Assembly: GCF_030219325.1 (NCBI RefSeq)
Contig: NZ_CP126625.1
Coordinates: 1,600,857-1,664,856 of the forward strand
DNA length: 64,000 nt
Source: Geothrix sp.
Lineage (GTDB): Bacteria > Acidobacteriota > Holophagae > Holophagales > Holophagaceae
Direction of reading: 5' to 3'
Shown here piece by piece: positions 15,395-24,180 of this stretch. Position numbers and translations under genes: made by a program. The notes below the pieces were generated by a model, which did not search any database, had not been told where the DNA came from, and worked only from the letters and a program-made list of their open reading frames with translations. Positions within the stretch are counted from its first letter, which is position 1, and every line of letters begins with the position of its first letter.

Positions 15395-17764
15395 ATGAAA
15401 TCTCCGCTCTGCGTTCTGATGGCCCTCAGCCTCGGGGCGGCGGCACCGCCCGTCGAACAGCACCGCGTGGCCGGTCTGAATGCCCCCGTGGAGCTGCGCC
15501 TGGACCGCTGGGGCGTGCCGCACATCTATGCGAAGAGCCGGGAGGACGCCTTCTTCGCCCAGGGCTTCAATGCGGCCCGGGACCGGCTGTGGCAGATCGA
15601 CCTCTGGCGCAAGCGGGGGCTGGGTCTGTTATCCCGGGACCTGGGGCCCGAATGCCTGGAGCAGGATCGCGCCGCGCGGTTGTTCCTCTACCGCGGCGAC
15701 CTGGATGCGGAATGGAAGGCCTATGGCCCCGAGGCGCACGCCATCGTGAAGGCTTTCGTCTCGGGCATCAACGCCTACGTGGGCCTGGTCCTGGCGGGGA
15801 AGGCGCCCCTTCCCGTGGAATTCCACGTCCTGCATGCGAGGCCGTCGTACTGGGCCCCTGAAGACGTGGTCCGGGTCCGCGCGCACGGACTCTTCGGGAA
15901 CCTGGCCCAGGAAGTGGCGCGGGCACTGACCTACTGCCTTGGCGGCCCGGAGGCCGACGCCTTCCGCAAGCGGCTGTCCCCCCCCTGGGTGCCCATCGTC
16001 CCCGAGGGGCTGGACCTCTGCACCATCCCCCCGGAAGTCCTGCGGCCCTACGTTCTCGCCAAGGCGGACCCGATCTTCCCCGCGGCGGGTCGTGCCGTGG
16101 CGCGAATGGATCCCGTCGAAGCGGCCCTCGCCCTGCCCACCACCGCCAGCAACACCTTCGCGGTGTCCGGTTCGCACACCACCACCGGACGGCCCATCCT
16201 GGCCAACGATCCCCACCGGGAGCACCAGGTCCCCTCCCTGCGTTACCTGGCGCATCTGGTGGCACCGGGCCTGGACATCATCGGAGCGGGGGAGCCGGCC
16301 ATGCCCGGCGTCTCCCTGGGCCACAACCAGCGTATTGCCGTGGGCCTCACCTACCACGCCCTGGACCAGGAGGATCTCTACGTCTACGAGACGAAGCCGG
16401 GCGACGCCGGGAGCTACCGGTACGGCTCCGGCTGGGAACCCTTCAAGGTCGTCCACGAGTCGATTCCCGTGCAGGGGCAGGCGGCGCGGGTCGCCACCCT
16501 CAAGTTCACCCGGCACGGCCCCGTGTTGTTCGAGGATCCCGGTGCCCGGCGGGCCTACGCCCTGCGGGCCGCCTGGCTGGAGCCCGGCATGGTGCCCTAC
16601 CTCTCCAGCCTCCGCTACATGCGCGCCCAGACCTGGAAGGCCTTCCTGGAGGTCATGGGCCAGCACGGCCTGCCGGGGCTCAATTACCTCTACGCCGACA
16701 CCCGGGGCAACATCGGGCTCGCACCCAGTGGGCTCTTCCCCAGGCGAAGCACCTGGGACGGCCTCCTGCCGGTGCCGGGGGACGGCCGCTACGAGTGGGA
16801 GGGCTGGCGCCATGGCGACCAGCTGCCTCGCTGGTTCAACCCCGCCCAGGGCTGGCTGGGTTCTGCCAATGAGATGAACCTGCCCCCGGACTACCCCTAC
16901 CGGGAGCGCCGCCCCGGCTTCGAGTGGGGGGACCTGTTCCGGTACGACCGGATCCGGGAGGTGCTATCCGCGGACCGGAAGGTCTCCGTGCTGGACCTGC
17001 AGGCCCTGCAGACCGACAGCCTCAGCCTTCCGGCCCGGCGTCTCGTGCGCCTGCTCGACCCGGTATCCAGGGAGGCCGGCGATCGCCTCTCGGACGCCGT
17101 TCGCCGTTTGAAGGCCTGGGATGGGCGGGTGGACGTGGATTCTGTACCGGCCACCCTCTTTGAAGTCTGGCTGCACAAGCACCTGCGGCCCGCCGTCGTG
17201 GCCCGTGTGCTGCCCGAGCGGGTCCGGCGGCTGGCCGGAGACGGCGATCTGGGCCTCATCGTGGATCTTCTGGAGCATCCGGACGCCAGCCTCGGCAAAG
17301 ATCCCGAGGCCGCCCGGCGGGACCTGCTGCAGTCCAGCCTGTCGAAGGCCGTGAAGGAGTTGGAAGAACGGCTGGGTCCAGAGGCCGACACCTGGACCTG
17401 GGGGCGCTTGCACCGGGTCCACCTCCTGCACCCTCTGTCGGACAGACTGGATGCCATCCAACGGGGGCGAATGAACCCCGAGGTGCTGCCGGTTGCCGGC
17501 AGCCACGAGACCGTGGGCAGGGCCTCGTTCCGGAACAGCACCTTCGACCTGACCGCCGGGGCCTCCGTGCGCCTGGTCATGGACGTGGGGTCCTGGGACA
17601 ACTCCATGGCCACCAATGCCCCGGGTCAATCGGGCGATCCCGGCAGTCCCCACTATCAGGACCTGCTCCGGCCGTGGTCCAAGGGCCAGTACTTCCCCCT
17701 GGTGTACAGCCGGAAGGCCGTCGAGCGGGCCACCGAGCGGATCATCTGGATCCTGCCGAAGTAA
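15395..17764 (+). CDS. Penicillin acylase family protein (Ntn-hydrolase)
   Basis: A 789-residue exported precursor with a signal peptide (MKSPLCVLMALSLGAAAP). The family is S45: after export, a spacer is removed autocatalytically, exposing a new N-terminal serine. That residue is Ser252 in PTTASNTFAVSG, followed by the conserved TTTGRPILANDPHRE. The N-terminal alpha-chain part shows DRWGVPHIYAKSREDAFFAQGFNAARDRLWQID, typical of the family, and the beta chain ends with GQYFPLVYSR. Members cleave amides of penicillins, cephalosporins or acyl-homoserine lactones. The real substrate is unknown, but quorum quenching is possible. Confidence 0.88.
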   Translation: MKSPLCVLMALSLGAAAPPVEQHRVAGLNAPVELRLDRWGVPHIYAKSREDAFFAQGFNAARDRLWQIDLWRKRGLGLLSRDLGPECLEQDRAARLFLYRGDLDAEWKAYGPEAHAIVKAFVSGINAYVGLVLAGKAPLPVEFHVLHARPSYWAPEDVVRVRAHGLFGNLAQEVARALTYCLGGPEADAFRKRLSPPWVPIVPEGLDLCTIPPEVLRPYVLAKADPIFPAAGRAVARMDPVEAALALPTTASNTFAVSGSHTTTGRPILANDPHREHQVPSLRYLAHLVAPGLDIIGAGEPAMPGVSLGHNQRIAVGLTYHALDQEDLYVYETKPGDAGSYRYGSGWEPFKVVHESIPVQGQAARVATLKFTRHGPVLFEDPGARRAYALRAAWLEPGMVPYLSSLRYMRAQTWKAFLEVMGQHGLPGLNYLYADTRGNIGLAPSGLFPRRSTWDGLLPVPGDGRYEWEGWRHGDQLPRWFNPAQGWLGSANEMNLPPDYPYRERRPGFEWGDLFRYDRIREVLSADRKVSVLDLQALQTDSLSLPARRLVRLLDPVSREAGDRLSDAVRRLKAWDGRVDVDSVPATLFEVWLHKHLRPAVVARVLPERVRRLAGDGDLGLIVDLLEHPDASLGKDPEAARRDLLQSSLSKAVKELEERLGPEADTWTWGRLHRVHLLHPLSDRLDAIQRGRMNPEVLPVAGSHETVGRASFRNSTFDLTAGASVRLVMDVGSWDNSMATNAPGQSGDPGSPHYQDLLRPWSKGQYFPLVYSRKAVERATERIIWILPK

Positions 17765-17915
17765 GGCAAGCCACCGGTAGCGCAGGACCTCTCCCAGGCC
17801 CATGCTTCACTACCCCTGGTAAACGGGGGAGGAGCTGGGCCGTAGACCCGCCAACCCCGTCCTTCCTTTCGTCGTTCTGCTATGGCCCCGTGCGGGCCCC
17901 TTGACCCAGGCTCCC

Positions 17916-19646
17916 ATGGACACCCAGACCGAACCGGATCTGCCGACCCTTCCCGCCGAATCCCTCGCCCCTCTGCGCGAGGAGGAGCGCATCCAGGCCC
18001 TCGACGTGGTGCGCGGCTTCGCGCTCATCGGGATCTTCCTGATGAACGTCGAGTGGTTCAACCGGGCCTCAGGGGAAATGAACCTGGGACTGCCCACGGG
18101 ACTGACCGGGGCGAACTGGTGGGCCAGCCGGCTCATCTACGTGTTCGTGCAGGGCAAGTTCTGGACGATGTTCTCTCTGCTGTTCGGCATGGGCTTCGCC
18201 GTGATGCTGATGCGGGCGGAGCGGGCCGGGCGCAACTTCGTGCGGCCCTACCTGCGCCGGATCGCGGCCCTGGCGGTGTTCGGGGCGGCGCACCACATCC
18301 TCCTCTGGAGCGGGGACATCCTCTTCAGCTATGCCGTGGCCGCCCTGGCCCTCCTCGTGCTGCTCTATGGAAACTGGAAATACGTCATCGGCGGACTGGT
18401 GGTCTTCACGGGGCTGGGGTTCATCCCCAAGTGCAGCCCACTCTGGGCCGTGGCCGGAAGCCTGGCCTACGTGGGCGTGGTGGCGCTGTTCCTGCGCGGG
18501 GAGAAGCGCCTGACCATCCGGGGGCGGAGCCTGCCGCTGTTCTCCTTCATCCTCCTGGTGCTGGGGGGCCTGGCTGCGGTGGCGGCGGGGGTCTTCTGGG
18601 CGCTGCCCCATGGGCCAAAGGAGCCGCGGATTCCCGTGACCATCATCAGCCTGGCGGTTCTGACCCTGGGCGTCCTGTCCGCCCGGTTCCACCAGCCTGT
18701 GGAGGCGCGCATGCGCCGGCTGGGGATGACGATCTACCTGCTGCCGTTCCTGATGACGGTGGTCTTCGGCGTGGTGCAGCGCTTCACGCCGCCGCCTCCC
18801 CCCCTTGTGGCCTCTCCTTCGGTGGCGCAGGAGCAGCCGGCCGCCGCGAAGCCCGGGGAGAAGAAGGCCAGGAAGTCCGAGGCGGAGAAGCGCGCCGAGG
18901 AGGAGGTGGAGCGTGCCAAGCGGATCAGGGAATTCCGCGCGGAGATCCAGGAGGAGACCCGGGTCCACGCGAAGGGTCGGTACTGGGAGGCCGTCAAGTT
19001 CCGGGCCGCGCAGTTCGCCAAGAACGCCCCGGGCGAGGCGGGCTTCGCCACCATCGTCATCGGCATGTTCCTGCTGGGCGCCTGGTTCGTCCGGTCCGGC
19101 GTGATGACGGATACCCGCGGGCACCTGCCGCTGTTCCGGAAGCTGGCCCTGATCGCCCTGCCGGTGGGGGTGGGGCTGGGGCTCCTGGGCAGCGCCATCG
19201 CGACCTCCCATACCCCCGGTGACCAGCGGGACGGCTTCCAGCTGGCCATCGGTCTCCAGATGATCGGCAACCTGCCGGCCTGCCTGGGCTACGTGGGGGC
19301 CCTCGTGCTGATGCTCCACAGCGACACGGCCTTTTCGAAGATCAGGATTCTGGCCCCGGTGGGCCGGATGGCCCTCACCAACTACCTCATGCAGTCCGTC
19401 ATCAGCACCACGTTCTTCTTCGGCCATGGATTCGGCCGGTGGGGCATGGGTCGCGCCTGGCAGGTGGTGTTCGTGGCGATGGTGTTCTCCCTTCAGATCG
19501 CCTGGTCCCACTGGTGGCTGGGCCGGTTCCGCTTCGGACCCATGGAATGGCTCTGGCGCGCCATCACCTACTGGCAGATCCCACCCATGCGCCTGGCACC
19601 AGCCGGTACGGAGGGCCCCTTGCGGCCCATCCAGGCGCCGATGTGA
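17916..19646 (+). CDS. DUF418/YeiB-like polytopic membrane protein with a charged insert
   Basis: A 576-residue protein with about ten hydrophobic segments. The opening ALDVVRGFALIGIFLMNVEWFN is the hallmark of the YeiB/DUF418 family, and the C-terminal half contains the matching DUF418 core (PVGRMALTNYLMQS, then WSHWWLGRFRFGPMEWLWR). I start at the ATG at 17916 rather than the TTG at 17901. Unusually, a highly charged K/E/R-rich segment of about 60 residues (roughly 305-365, with AEKRAEEEVERAKR) is inserted between transmembrane segments; it probably forms a coiled coil on one face of the membrane. Function of the family is unknown; transport is suspected. Confidence 0.75.
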   Translation: MDTQTEPDLPTLPAESLAPLREEERIQALDVVRGFALIGIFLMNVEWFNRASGEMNLGLPTGLTGANWWASRLIYVFVQGKFWTMFSLLFGMGFAVMLMRAERAGRNFVRPYLRRIAALAVFGAAHHILLWSGDILFSYAVAALALLVLLYGNWKYVIGGLVVFTGLGFIPKCSPLWAVAGSLAYVGVVALFLRGEKRLTIRGRSLPLFSFILLVLGGLAAVAAGVFWALPHGPKEPRIPVTIISLAVLTLGVLSARFHQPVEARMRRLGMTIYLLPFLMTVVFGVVQRFTPPPPPLVASPSVAQEQPAAAKPGEKKARKSEAEKRAEEEVERAKRIREFRAEIQEETRVHAKGRYWEAVKFRAAQFAKNAPGEAGFATIVIGMFLLGAWFVRSGVMTDTRGHLPLFRKLALIALPVGVGLGLLGSAIATSHTPGDQRDGFQLAIGLQMIGNLPACLGYVGALVLMLHSDTAFSKIRILAPVGRMALTNYLMQSVISTTFFFGHGFGRWGMGRAWQVVFVAMVFSLQIAWSHWWLGRFRFGPMEWLWRAITYWQIPPMRLAPAGTEGPLRPIQAPM

Positions 19647-19670
19647 CCGGCCTCGGCGCGGGCCCAGGGC

Positions 19671-21053
19671 CTACTTCGCGTACTGCCGGATCACCCGTTC
19701 GATGGCGGCCCGGCAGGCGGCGCAGAAGCCCGCATCGTTCCGGGTGAACATGAGGCAGTCCTCCTGGCTGCGGAAGTAGCCTTTGGCTTCGTAGTTGGCG
19801 CCCTCGAAGGCGCCCACCTTGCCGCTGTGGGCATCGGTGCCCAGCAGCTTCGTCTCGAAGACCTTCTCGCGGGCGAAGAGGGCATCCATCTCGGCTTCCG
19901 GCTTGTTCGCGGCGCGGATGGCGCGGCGCTCCTTCTGGTACGCGTGGCTGTGGGCCTCGAACTCATCCTTCTTCCAGGGGGTGGGCAGGGGCGTGCCGGG
20001 GCTCAGCAGGCTCGCCCATTTGGGATGCTTGGGGTCCACCGTGGCGTTGGGTTCCCAGGGTTCGGGCCGGGCGGCGCTGTTGGTGACGGCCACGTCGGAC
20101 GTGTAGTACTCGTCGGCCAGGCCCGCGAAGTGGTGGCCGAACTCGTGCACGAAGAGGTACCCGATGGTGCTGTTGCCCGCGGATGCGGTGCTGTAGAGGT
20201 TGTGGATGCCGCCGCCGCCATAGGTCTCGGAGTTCGTGAGGATCTCCACGAACTCGTAGGGCGCCTGGGCGGCAATGTCCCGGAAGGCGCGGTTGTCGAA
20301 GGTGAGCACGTAGCGCTCGCTGCCGAAGGCGTCGTAGGTGGTGCCCAGGGGCGTGCGCTTGTGGACGCCGGTGGAGGGTCGGGAGATGCCGCTCTCCTTT
20401 GAGGGTGGGCAGAGGGCCCAGACATTGAAGTCCTTCCGGTGCTCCTTGAAGGGCGTCTGTTCGAAGAGCAGCTCCATGACCCTGCGGGCCTGGGCTTCGA
20501 ACTTGCCCCGCTCGGCGGCGGTGTACCCATCGCCGAGGATGAGGAAGTCCACCTTCTCGGCGGAGTCGCCGCTCTTCTGCAGCGCGATGAGGCCGCCGAC
20601 CTCCGGGGCGGGGGTCTGCTCGATGAGCGGGTCCTTGGGATCGAGCTCGAAGGTCCAGACGGCCTGGAAGGCGTTCTGCGCGTCCCGCTTCTTCACGGTG
20701 ATGCGGACGGGCGCGTCGGGTCGGGGGAAGCGCAGGGATTCGCTGAAGCTGCGGCTCAGATCCCTGGCCTCGTCGGTGGTTTCCCACTCACCGTAGATGC
20801 TGGCGAAGCCCCGGGAATAGAGCAGCTTGCCGGTGGCCTTGTCCGCCACCTCGAAACAGTACTTCCCGAGGTTGCTGGTGTCGATGGCCTTCGAGAGGTC
20901 CCCGGGCCAGGGCAGCGGTTCCAGCACGACCCGGTCGACGCCGAAGCGTTCCGCGGCGGCGTTTCCGGTATGGCCGTAGTCCACCCGCAGGGTGCGGGGC
21001 GGCGCGGCGAGACAGGCCAGGGTGGTGAAAGCGAGCAGCAGGGGGCGGATCAT
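19671..21053 (-). CDS. Peptidase M64 family metalloprotease (IgA-peptidase-like), exported
   Basis: A 460-residue protein with a signal peptide (MIRPLLLAFTTLACLA). The N-terminal M64-type beta domain (about residues 20-150) leads into a catalytic domain with the zinc site HEFGHHFAGLADEY (HExxHxxGxxD type). A substrate-loop region DFLILGDGYTAAERGKF precedes it, as is typical of M64. The C-terminal part has three cysteines (CLMF...CAAC) that may form disulfides. It probably digests extracellular or periplasmic proteins. The frame upstream of 21053 is open but antisense to yhbY and not credible. Confidence 0.86.
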   Translation of the reverse strand: MIRPLLLAFTTLACLAAPPRTLRVDYGHTGNAAAERFGVDRVVLEPLPWPGDLSKAIDTSNLGKYCFEVADKATGKLLYSRGFASIYGEWETTDEARDLSRSFSESLRFPRPDAPVRITVKKRDAQNAFQAVWTFELDPKDPLIEQTPAPEVGGLIALQKSGDSAEKVDFLILGDGYTAAERGKFEAQARRVMELLFEQTPFKEHRKDFNVWALCPPSKESGISRPSTGVHKRTPLGTTYDAFGSERYVLTFDNRAFRDIAAQAPYEFVEILTNSETYGGGGIHNLYSTASAGNSTIGYLFVHEFGHHFAGLADEYYTSDVAVTNSAARPEPWEPNATVDPKHPKWASLLSPGTPLPTPWKKDEFEAHSHAYQKERRAIRAANKPEAEMDALFAREKVFETKLLGTDAHSGKVGAFEGANYEAKGYFRSQEDCLMFTRNDAGFCAACRAAIERVIRQYAK

Positions 21054-21099
21054 GGGGCACCTCGCCAACGAGGATAAACTGGTCGGATACGGAGATCCG

Positions 21100-21399
21100 A
21101 TGCTCACCTCGAAACAGCGCCAATTTCTCAAAGCCCAGGCCCACAAGCTCAAACCCGTCATGCACGTGGGGAAGGGGGGCGTCACGCCCGCCCAGGCCGC
21201 CGAGCTGGATGTGATGGTGGACAGCCTGGAACTTGTGAAGGTCAAGATCAACCCCAACAGCTTCGAGGACGAGGACACGGCCGCCAAGGCGCTGTGTGCC
21301 TCCGTTTCCGGCCTGGAGCATGTCTGGACCATCGGCCACACCATGCTCTTCTTCCGGCCCAGCCGGACCCACGACACGCGGTATCCTTTGCCGGTCTGA
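21100..21399 (+). CDS. yhbY: YhbY/CRS1 (CRM-domain) RNA-binding protein
   Basis: A 99-residue CRM-domain protein. The start ATG at 21100 follows GGAG by 5 bases and gives LTSKQRQFLKAQAHKLKPV. The GxxG RNA-binding loop is in VGKGGVT, and ELVKVKIN is the typical central strand. In E. coli YhbY associates with pre-50S subunits and is thought to help ribosome assembly. The 46 bases separating it from the divergent M64 gene must hold promoters for both. Confidence 0.88.
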   Translation: MLTSKQRQFLKAQAHKLKPVMHVGKGGVTPAQAAELDVMVDSLELVKVKINPNSFEDEDTAAKALCASVSGLEHVWTIGHTMLFFRPSRTHDTRYPLPV

Positions 21400-21445
21400 T
21401 TCAACACCAGCCGACATCTGCCGAAACGGTGTGGGTGGAGGTCCG

Positions 21446-23548
21446 ATGGCGTATTTGTCCTGGCTGGAGGGGACTCAGCTCATGCGGCATGCCGTTCATG
21501 AGGCATGCCAGCTGGGACGCGACCCCCTTGCCTGTGCGGTGGCCCAGCCGACGCTGAACGGGGTGTCCCGGGTGCATGCGAGCATCGACCGCATCGGCGG
21601 CATCTGGTGGGTGAAGGACCTGGAATCGCTCAATGGCACCTTCCTGAATGGGGCCCCCCTGAACCAACCCAGCGGGACCGCGCTCCAGGACGGAGACGAA
21701 CTGGCGCTGGGGGACTGGCGCCTCACCTTCACGGAGGGTTTCCCGGGACTGGACGGGATCACCTTCGCAGAGCGGGTCGGAGACCTCTTCTATGAGGTCA
21801 GGCCCGAACCGGCCCAGGCGATGGTGCTGATCCGCTGCATGGAACTGCTGCAGCGGTCCACGGAGAAGCTCCTGCGCCAGGTCGACTCGGACGCCATGGT
21901 CAAGGGCCTGCTGGAGGAATCGCTGCATCTGCTGCACGGGGACCGGGGCTTCCTGGTCATGACGGCCAAGGAAGGCGGGTGGCGCACGGCCCACCGGGTG
22001 GGTGACGTGCAGGAGGGCATCGGCCTCTCACGGTCGGTCCTGGACTACGTGGCGCGGGAACACACGGCGGTGTTGTCCAACAGTCCCCTCGGCGATCCCC
22101 GCTTCGGCGGCATGAGCCTCGTGGAATTGCACCGGGGCTCGCTGCTCTGCGCGCCCATGGAGGACGAGGGCGACATCCATGGAGCTCTGTACCTGGACCG
22201 GGAGTCCGAGGGCCGTCCCTTCAGCCGCTTCGATCTGGCCGTGTTCCAGGCCTTCGTGCGCCTGGGTTCCATGGCCCTCCGCCAGGCCACGCTCAACCGG
22301 CGGGCCCTGAGCCAGGCCGAGCAGCAGGGTGAGCTCCTGCGGCTGCGAACCGGGTTCCAGCGCGAGGCGGACCGTCATGGTGAGCTGCTGGCGGCCATGG
22401 CAGCCCCGATCCGCAGGCTGCAGAGCTGGGCGGAAGACCTGCCGCACGCGGCTGGGGCCGCCATCCGCACGCAGCTGGACCAGCTGACGGCGCTGCTCGA
22501 TTCCGGAAGCCGGGAGGACATGCCCGACCATGCTCCGCTGGCGGGCCATCCCCTGACCCTGGCGGCCCTCCAGGACGAACTGGTCATCCGCTGGGAGTCC
22601 CTGCTGAACCTCCGCAAGGCCCGCCTGTGTGTGGCGGAGGTGCCCTCTGCATCGATCTGGATGTCCGGCGGCCCCCTCGTGGTGGCGCTGGCCGGGCTGG
22701 TCGAACCCATGCTCATGCAGCTGGCAGCGGGGACCGTGGTCTCCACCCGCTGGGACCAGGAGCGCAGCTTCCGGATCCTGCGTCTGAGCCTCCCCGCGGG
22801 CCTGCATGCGCCCATACCGGATCCCTGGACCCAGCGGATGCTGCAGGATGCCGGCGTGCGGTGGCACTGGGCGGACCAGGCCCTGGACCTGTTCCTGCCG
22901 GAAGGCCCGGACGCCATGCCCGAGGAGCCCGCCCGCCCCCTGCTGGGGCTGGTGAGCGACGAACTCGACCTGCTGGGGCTCTTCCAGACCGTGGCCGAGG
23001 CGGGCAACTTGTGGCTGCACCCCCTGGAGCAGGAACCGCCGCCGCCGCCGGTTCCCAAGTTCCGCTTCCTGGTGGTGGATGCCCGCGGCACCAAGGACCT
23101 GGAAGGCTGCATCCGCGCCTATCGCCACCACCCCTCCTTCGCCACCACGCCCATCCTGGTGGTGCGCTCCACGGAGGAGGAGACGCCCCGGCTCATCGAG
23201 GCCGGCGCCACGGACTGGCTGGCCGAGGGCTTCCGCTGGGAGGCGCTCCACCACCGCCTTCAGGTGCTGCGCGGCCACACGGAGCTGCAGCAGCGGGCCC
23301 TGGCGGCCGAGCGGCTGGATTCCTTCCGGCAGATGGCCGGCACGCTCAAGCACGAGATCAACAATCCCCTGGCGATCATCTCGATGCAGGTGGAGATGCT
23401 GCAGCGGAAGTACCCCGAGGAGGTCAAGCTCGGCAAGATCGGCGAGATGGTGGACCGCATCCGGGCCCTGGTCCAGGTGCTCCAGAAGATGCGCGAGACG
23501 CCGACCGAGGACTATGCGGACGGCTCGAGCATCCTGAAGCTGGGCTGA
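21446..23548 (+). CDS. FHA-GAF multidomain signalling protein with pseudo-receiver and terminal DHp histidine domain
   Basis: A 700-residue cytoplasmic protein. Residues 1-105 form an FHA domain (SRVHASIDR and LESLNGTFLNG match its phosphothreonine-binding loops). Residues about 140-300 are GAF-like (LHGDRGFLVMTA, SRSVLDYVAREH, LLCAPMEDEGDIHGALYLDRE). A middle region (about 310-470) resembles a decayed DHp/ATPase pair. Residues about 540-640 resemble a receiver (Asp545 in FLVVDARG; TTPILVVRST; EAGATDWL). The end is an H-box, His636 in LKHEINNPLAIISMQVEML, but the protein stops about 65 residues later, with no ATPase domain after it. It may be a phosphotransfer or scaffold protein. GGAGG precedes the ATG. 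Confidence 0.7.
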   Translation: MAYLSWLEGTQLMRHAVHEACQLGRDPLACAVAQPTLNGVSRVHASIDRIGGIWWVKDLESLNGTFLNGAPLNQPSGTALQDGDELALGDWRLTFTEGFPGLDGITFAERVGDLFYEVRPEPAQAMVLIRCMELLQRSTEKLLRQVDSDAMVKGLLEESLHLLHGDRGFLVMTAKEGGWRTAHRVGDVQEGIGLSRSVLDYVAREHTAVLSNSPLGDPRFGGMSLVELHRGSLLCAPMEDEGDIHGALYLDRESEGRPFSRFDLAVFQAFVRLGSMALRQATLNRRALSQAEQQGELLRLRTGFQREADRHGELLAAMAAPIRRLQSWAEDLPHAAGAAIRTQLDQLTALLDSGSREDMPDHAPLAGHPLTLAALQDELVIRWESLLNLRKARLCVAEVPSASIWMSGGPLVVALAGLVEPMLMQLAAGTVVSTRWDQERSFRILRLSLPAGLHAPIPDPWTQRMLQDAGVRWHWADQALDLFLPEGPDAMPEEPARPLLGLVSDELDLLGLFQTVAEAGNLWLHPLEQEPPPPPVPKFRFLVVDARGTKDLEGCIRAYRHHPSFATTPILVVRSTEEETPRLIEAGATDWLAEGFRWEALHHRLQVLRGHTELQQRALAAERLDSFRQMAGTLKHEINNPLAIISMQVEMLQRKYPEEVKLGKIGEMVDRIRALVQVLQKMRETPTEDYADGSSILKLG

Positions 23549-23557
23549 AGGAAGGCT

Positions 23558-24115
23558 TCAGGCTTCAGGCCTCAGGAAACGAAGACCACGCTCGCTCAGG
23601 AGGGCCTGGACGGGCCAGTCGTGGGGCTCTACGGGTACGGGCAGGTGCATCTGGGTTTCAAAACCCAGGCCCACGGTGAGCACATCTTCCGGGAGCTTCG
23701 CCAGCAGGGCATCGTAGAAGCCCCGGCCGTAGCCGATGCGGTAGCCCTCCTCGTCGAAGGCGAGGCCGGGCACCAGCAGCACCTGCACCGGCGGGAGGAA
23801 GTGCTGTGCCAGGGCGGGCTCCATGAGTCCCCACTGGCCCTTTTCCAGGGGCTCGGTGCCCCAGGCCAATCGGGGGGGATGGGTCGAGGCCACCCTGGGG
23901 AAGAACCAGAGCCAGGCCGGGTGGGCGGCAATGGCTGGACGCAGGTCCACCTCCGAGCCGAAGGGCCAGAAGGCGCCGATGCGGGTGTAGTGGCGGTCCC
24001 GGCAGAGGCGGTCGAGATGGGTGCCGATGGCCGTCGACGACGCCTCGCGGGTGGGTGCGGGTAGCGCATCCCGGCGGGCCTTCAGGTGGGCGCGGAACTC
24101 GGCCTTGGTGTCCAT
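23558..24115 (-). CDS. 5-formyltetrahydrofolate cyclo-ligase
   Basis: A 185-residue enzyme that converts 5-formyl-THF to 5,10-methenyl-THF with ATP. The diagnostic C-terminal motif is present: LVPGLAFDEEGYRIGYGRGFYDALLA. The N-terminal basic RARR-like helix (EFRAHLKARRDALP) also fits the MTHFS family. It converges with the FHA protein gene (9 bases apart) and is divergent from the PLD-family gene, with 65 bases between starts. It is cytoplasmic and part of one-carbon metabolism. Confidence 0.92.
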   Translation of the reverse strand: MDTKAEFRAHLKARRDALPAPTREASSTAIGTHLDRLCRDRHYTRIGAFWPFGSEVDLRPAIAAHPAWLWFFPRVASTHPPRLAWGTEPLEKGQWGLMEPALAQHFLPPVQVLLVPGLAFDEEGYRIGYGRGFYDALLAKLPEDVLTVGLGFETQMHLPVPVEPHDWPVQALLSERGLRFLRPEA

Positions 24116-24180
24116 GCGATCAGATCAACAGGGGAGGCGGGGTGGCGTCAACGGAGTATCCTCGCGGGTGGAGTGACCCC

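Noticed and set aside
17813-17828. CCCC/GGGG hairpin after the penicillin-acylase gene as a terminator
   Set aside because: The stem is only 4 bp and no T run follows, so I do not call it.
17765-17915. tRNA or small RNA gene in this gap
   Set aside because: No cloverleaf, anticodon arm or T-loop motif can be made from the sequence.
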